From Vibrio sp. HB236076 (GTDB lineage Bacteria > Pseudomonadota > Gammaproteobacteria > Enterobacterales > Vibrionaceae), in contig NZ_CP162601.1 in NCBI RefSeq assembly GCF_040957575.1, forward strand, positions 2,604,001 to 2,668,000: a stretch of DNA of 64,000 nt, read 5' to 3'. How positions within the stretch are numbered: the first letter of the stretch is position 1; every line of letters begins with the position of its first letter. Shown piece by piece: positions 62,728 through 64,000 of this stretch. A program made the translations under genes and the position numbers. Under the pieces are notes generated by a model. The model worked only from the letters and a program-made list of their open reading frames with translations, was not told where the DNA came from and did not search any database.

Positions 62728-64000
62728 TTACTCGACATCCAGTACGAGGCTAAACTGTTCGATCGGCACTGGTTTATGAAAGTAATGCCCCTGATAGCGA
62801 TGTATTTTGTGCTTTTGCAACCTGACCAGTTGCTCTGCCGTTTCAACCCCTTCAATCACGGTATCGATTTTAAAGTGCTTCGCCAACTCGATGATCGCTT
62901 TCACCAATTGATAGACCTGTTCATCACTTGAAAGATCGCTGATGAAGCTCTTGTCGACTTTGAGCTCATCGACAGGCAATAGGCGCAAATAGTTTAACGA
63001 CGAATACCCGGTACCAAAATCGTCGAGTGAGATCCGCATGCCATAGGATTTGAGCTGCGACAATTTGTCACAAGCATCGTCGATATCCTGGATCAAGACC
63101 GACTCAGTCACTTCGATGGTTAATTTACTGCGATCAAATTGATAATTTGAGATGATCGACAAAATTTGTTCGGTAAACTTATTTTGCCATAACTGCTTAG
63201 CACTTAAATTAATCGACAAAGAGAGGTGCTGTGTTTCTCGGTTTTGCTGCCAGCACTCCAATTGCTCGCACACCAAAGACAAAACGTACTCACCTAATGC
63301 CACTCCCCAGTTACTCTCTTCGACAATCGGCATGAACTGATCGGGTTCAATTAACCCCATGGTCGGGTGCTGCCAGCGGATCAACGCTTCTGCGCCGATG
63401 ATATTATAGCGAGTATCCACGATCGGTTGCAGGTACAAACAGAACTGTCTTTGTTGTAATGCCTCTTTGATCCCATGGTGAAAATGAGTTTGCGTGCGCA
63501 TTTCATTTTGCATTTTGGTGTCAAACACCACCGCGCGATTACCGCCGGCTTTTTTAGCGCGATACACCGCCATGTCCGCCGATTGCAACAGCTGGGCTTC
63601 TGGTAGACCGTATTGAAAAATTACCCCGCCAACGCTGGTCGAGATCGCATAATTGACTTTGGTATCTTGCACTGGACAGTATAAATCAAAGGGGTGGCCT
63701 ATAACGTCAATCAACCGCTGAGCATAGCGCTTAGCTTGCTGGTACGCCATTTGTTGGTCTTGATCTAAGTTGGGCAGGATAATCACAAATTCATCACCGC
63801 CAAATCGCGCTACCGTACCACCGAGCATTTGCACACTGCTTAAACGCTCTGCCACACCACTGAGCAGGCAATCCCCCATCGAGTGGCCGTAGTTATCGTT
63901 TAACAATTTGAAGCGATCTAAATCCAAAAAAAACAAGGCCGCAAACGTGCCCCGCTTTTGGTTGAGCATTAAATTGGCTTTGATATCATTGAGTAAATGC
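62728..64000 (-). CDS. GGDEF-EAL protein, N-terminus outside window
   Basis: The frame remains open to the window edge and includes HLLNDIKANL before the first internal Met, a normal start of a GGDEF domain, so the gene continues to the right. The GGDEF domain has RFGGDEFV intact, and the EAL domain has EALIRW, NLSAKQLWQ, SVLIQDIDD and DDFGTGYSSLNYLRLLP intact. Both activities are possible. It closely resembles the GGDEF-EAL half of the protein at 28123-30441 and may be a paralogue. Upstream sensor domains are not visible. Confidence 0.9.
   Translation of the reverse strand, partial: HLLNDIKANLMLNQKRGTFAALFFLDLDRFKLLNDNYGHSMGDCLLSGVAERLSSVQMLGGTVARFGGDEFVIILPNLDQDQQMAYQQAKRYAQRLIDVIGHPFDLYCPVQDTKVNYAISTSVGGVIFQYGLPEAQLLQSADMAVYRAKKAGGNRAVVFDTKMQNEMRTQTHFHHGIKEALQQRQFCLYLQPIVDTRYNIIGAEALIRWQHPTMGLIEPDQFMPIVEESNWGVALGEYVLSLVCEQLECWQQNRETQHLSLSINLSAKQLWQNKFTEQILSIISNYQFDRSKLTIEVTESVLIQDIDDACDKLSQLKSYGMRISLDDFGTGYSSLNYLRLLPVDELKVDKSFISDLSSDEQVYQLVKAIIELAKHFKIDTVIEGVETAEQLVRLQKHKIHRYQGHYFHKPVPIEQFSLVLDVE

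Overview
This is a gammaproteobacterial chromosome segment, most probably from a Vibrionaceae member and likely Vibrio itself. The evidence is gene order (ygfZ, ubiI-ubiH, ygfB / zapA-6S RNA-fau-rpiA-serA; argP/argO; fbaA-pgk-epd/metK; endA-rsmE-gshB-yqgE-ruvX-pilT-yggS-proC-yggT-rdgB-hemW; trmB/mutY-yggX-mltC), the AT-leaning base composition, an rRNA spacer carrying Glu(TTC)-Lys(TTT)-Val(TAC), and a dense set of c-di-GMP genes. The species cannot be named from the sequence alone.

Layout. 1-34.9 kb is mostly conserved housekeeping DNA: succinate dehydrogenase flavinylation (sdhE), Fe-S/tRNA modification (ygfZ), the stringent-response modulator YtfK, ubiquinone hydroxylases, cell division (zapA), 6S RNA, folate, pentose phosphate and serine synthesis, arginine/lysine export with its regulator, a MscS channel, a glycolytic block (fbaA, pgk, epd), S-adenosylmethionine synthesis, glutathione synthesis, a PilT-like ATPase, proline synthesis, nucleotide-pool cleaning, a membrane PAS-GGDEF-EAL protein, glutaminase, tRNA methylation, DNA repair (mutY) and cell-wall turnover (mltC).

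35.0-40.0 kb holds two related tRNA arrays (Phe/Thr/Asn) in the same orientation, with decayed 3' tRNA fragments. They bracket a two-gene glutathione-gated K+ efflux system (kefG-kefB). 40.0-44.0 kb is an accessory stretch: a PAP2 phosphatase, a DUF1835-type protein of unknown role, and a TonB-dependent siderophore receptor behind a probable Fur box. 44.1-45.1 kb has no credible gene and is built from repeats: 10-bp-periodic ACAGT arrays with inverted partners, and two REPIN-like hairpins.

45.0-57.1 kb contains two complete rRNA operons in tandem on the minus strand. Transcription runs right to left: 16S-Glu-Lys-Val-23S-5S, then 16S-Ile-Ala-23S-5S-Asp followed by a broken tRNA-Asp. The mature rRNAs are nearly identical, with a few differences including a compensated base pair in 16S. 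The spacers of the right operon carry three hairpin-forming insertions that the left operon lacks. 57.2-64.0 kb has two HD-GYP proteins, a GGDEF-EAL protein cut by the window end, a very small His/Gly-rich lipoprotein, a DMT-family transporter and an unlinked MetQ lipoprotein.

I found no large undescribed multi-gene system such as a defence island, biosynthetic cluster or CRISPR array. The least explained material is the repeat DNA: the 10-bp ACAGT arrays, the hairpins in the right rRNA operon, and the tRNA-array duplication around kefGB. All statements come from reading the sequence by eye; no database search was run.
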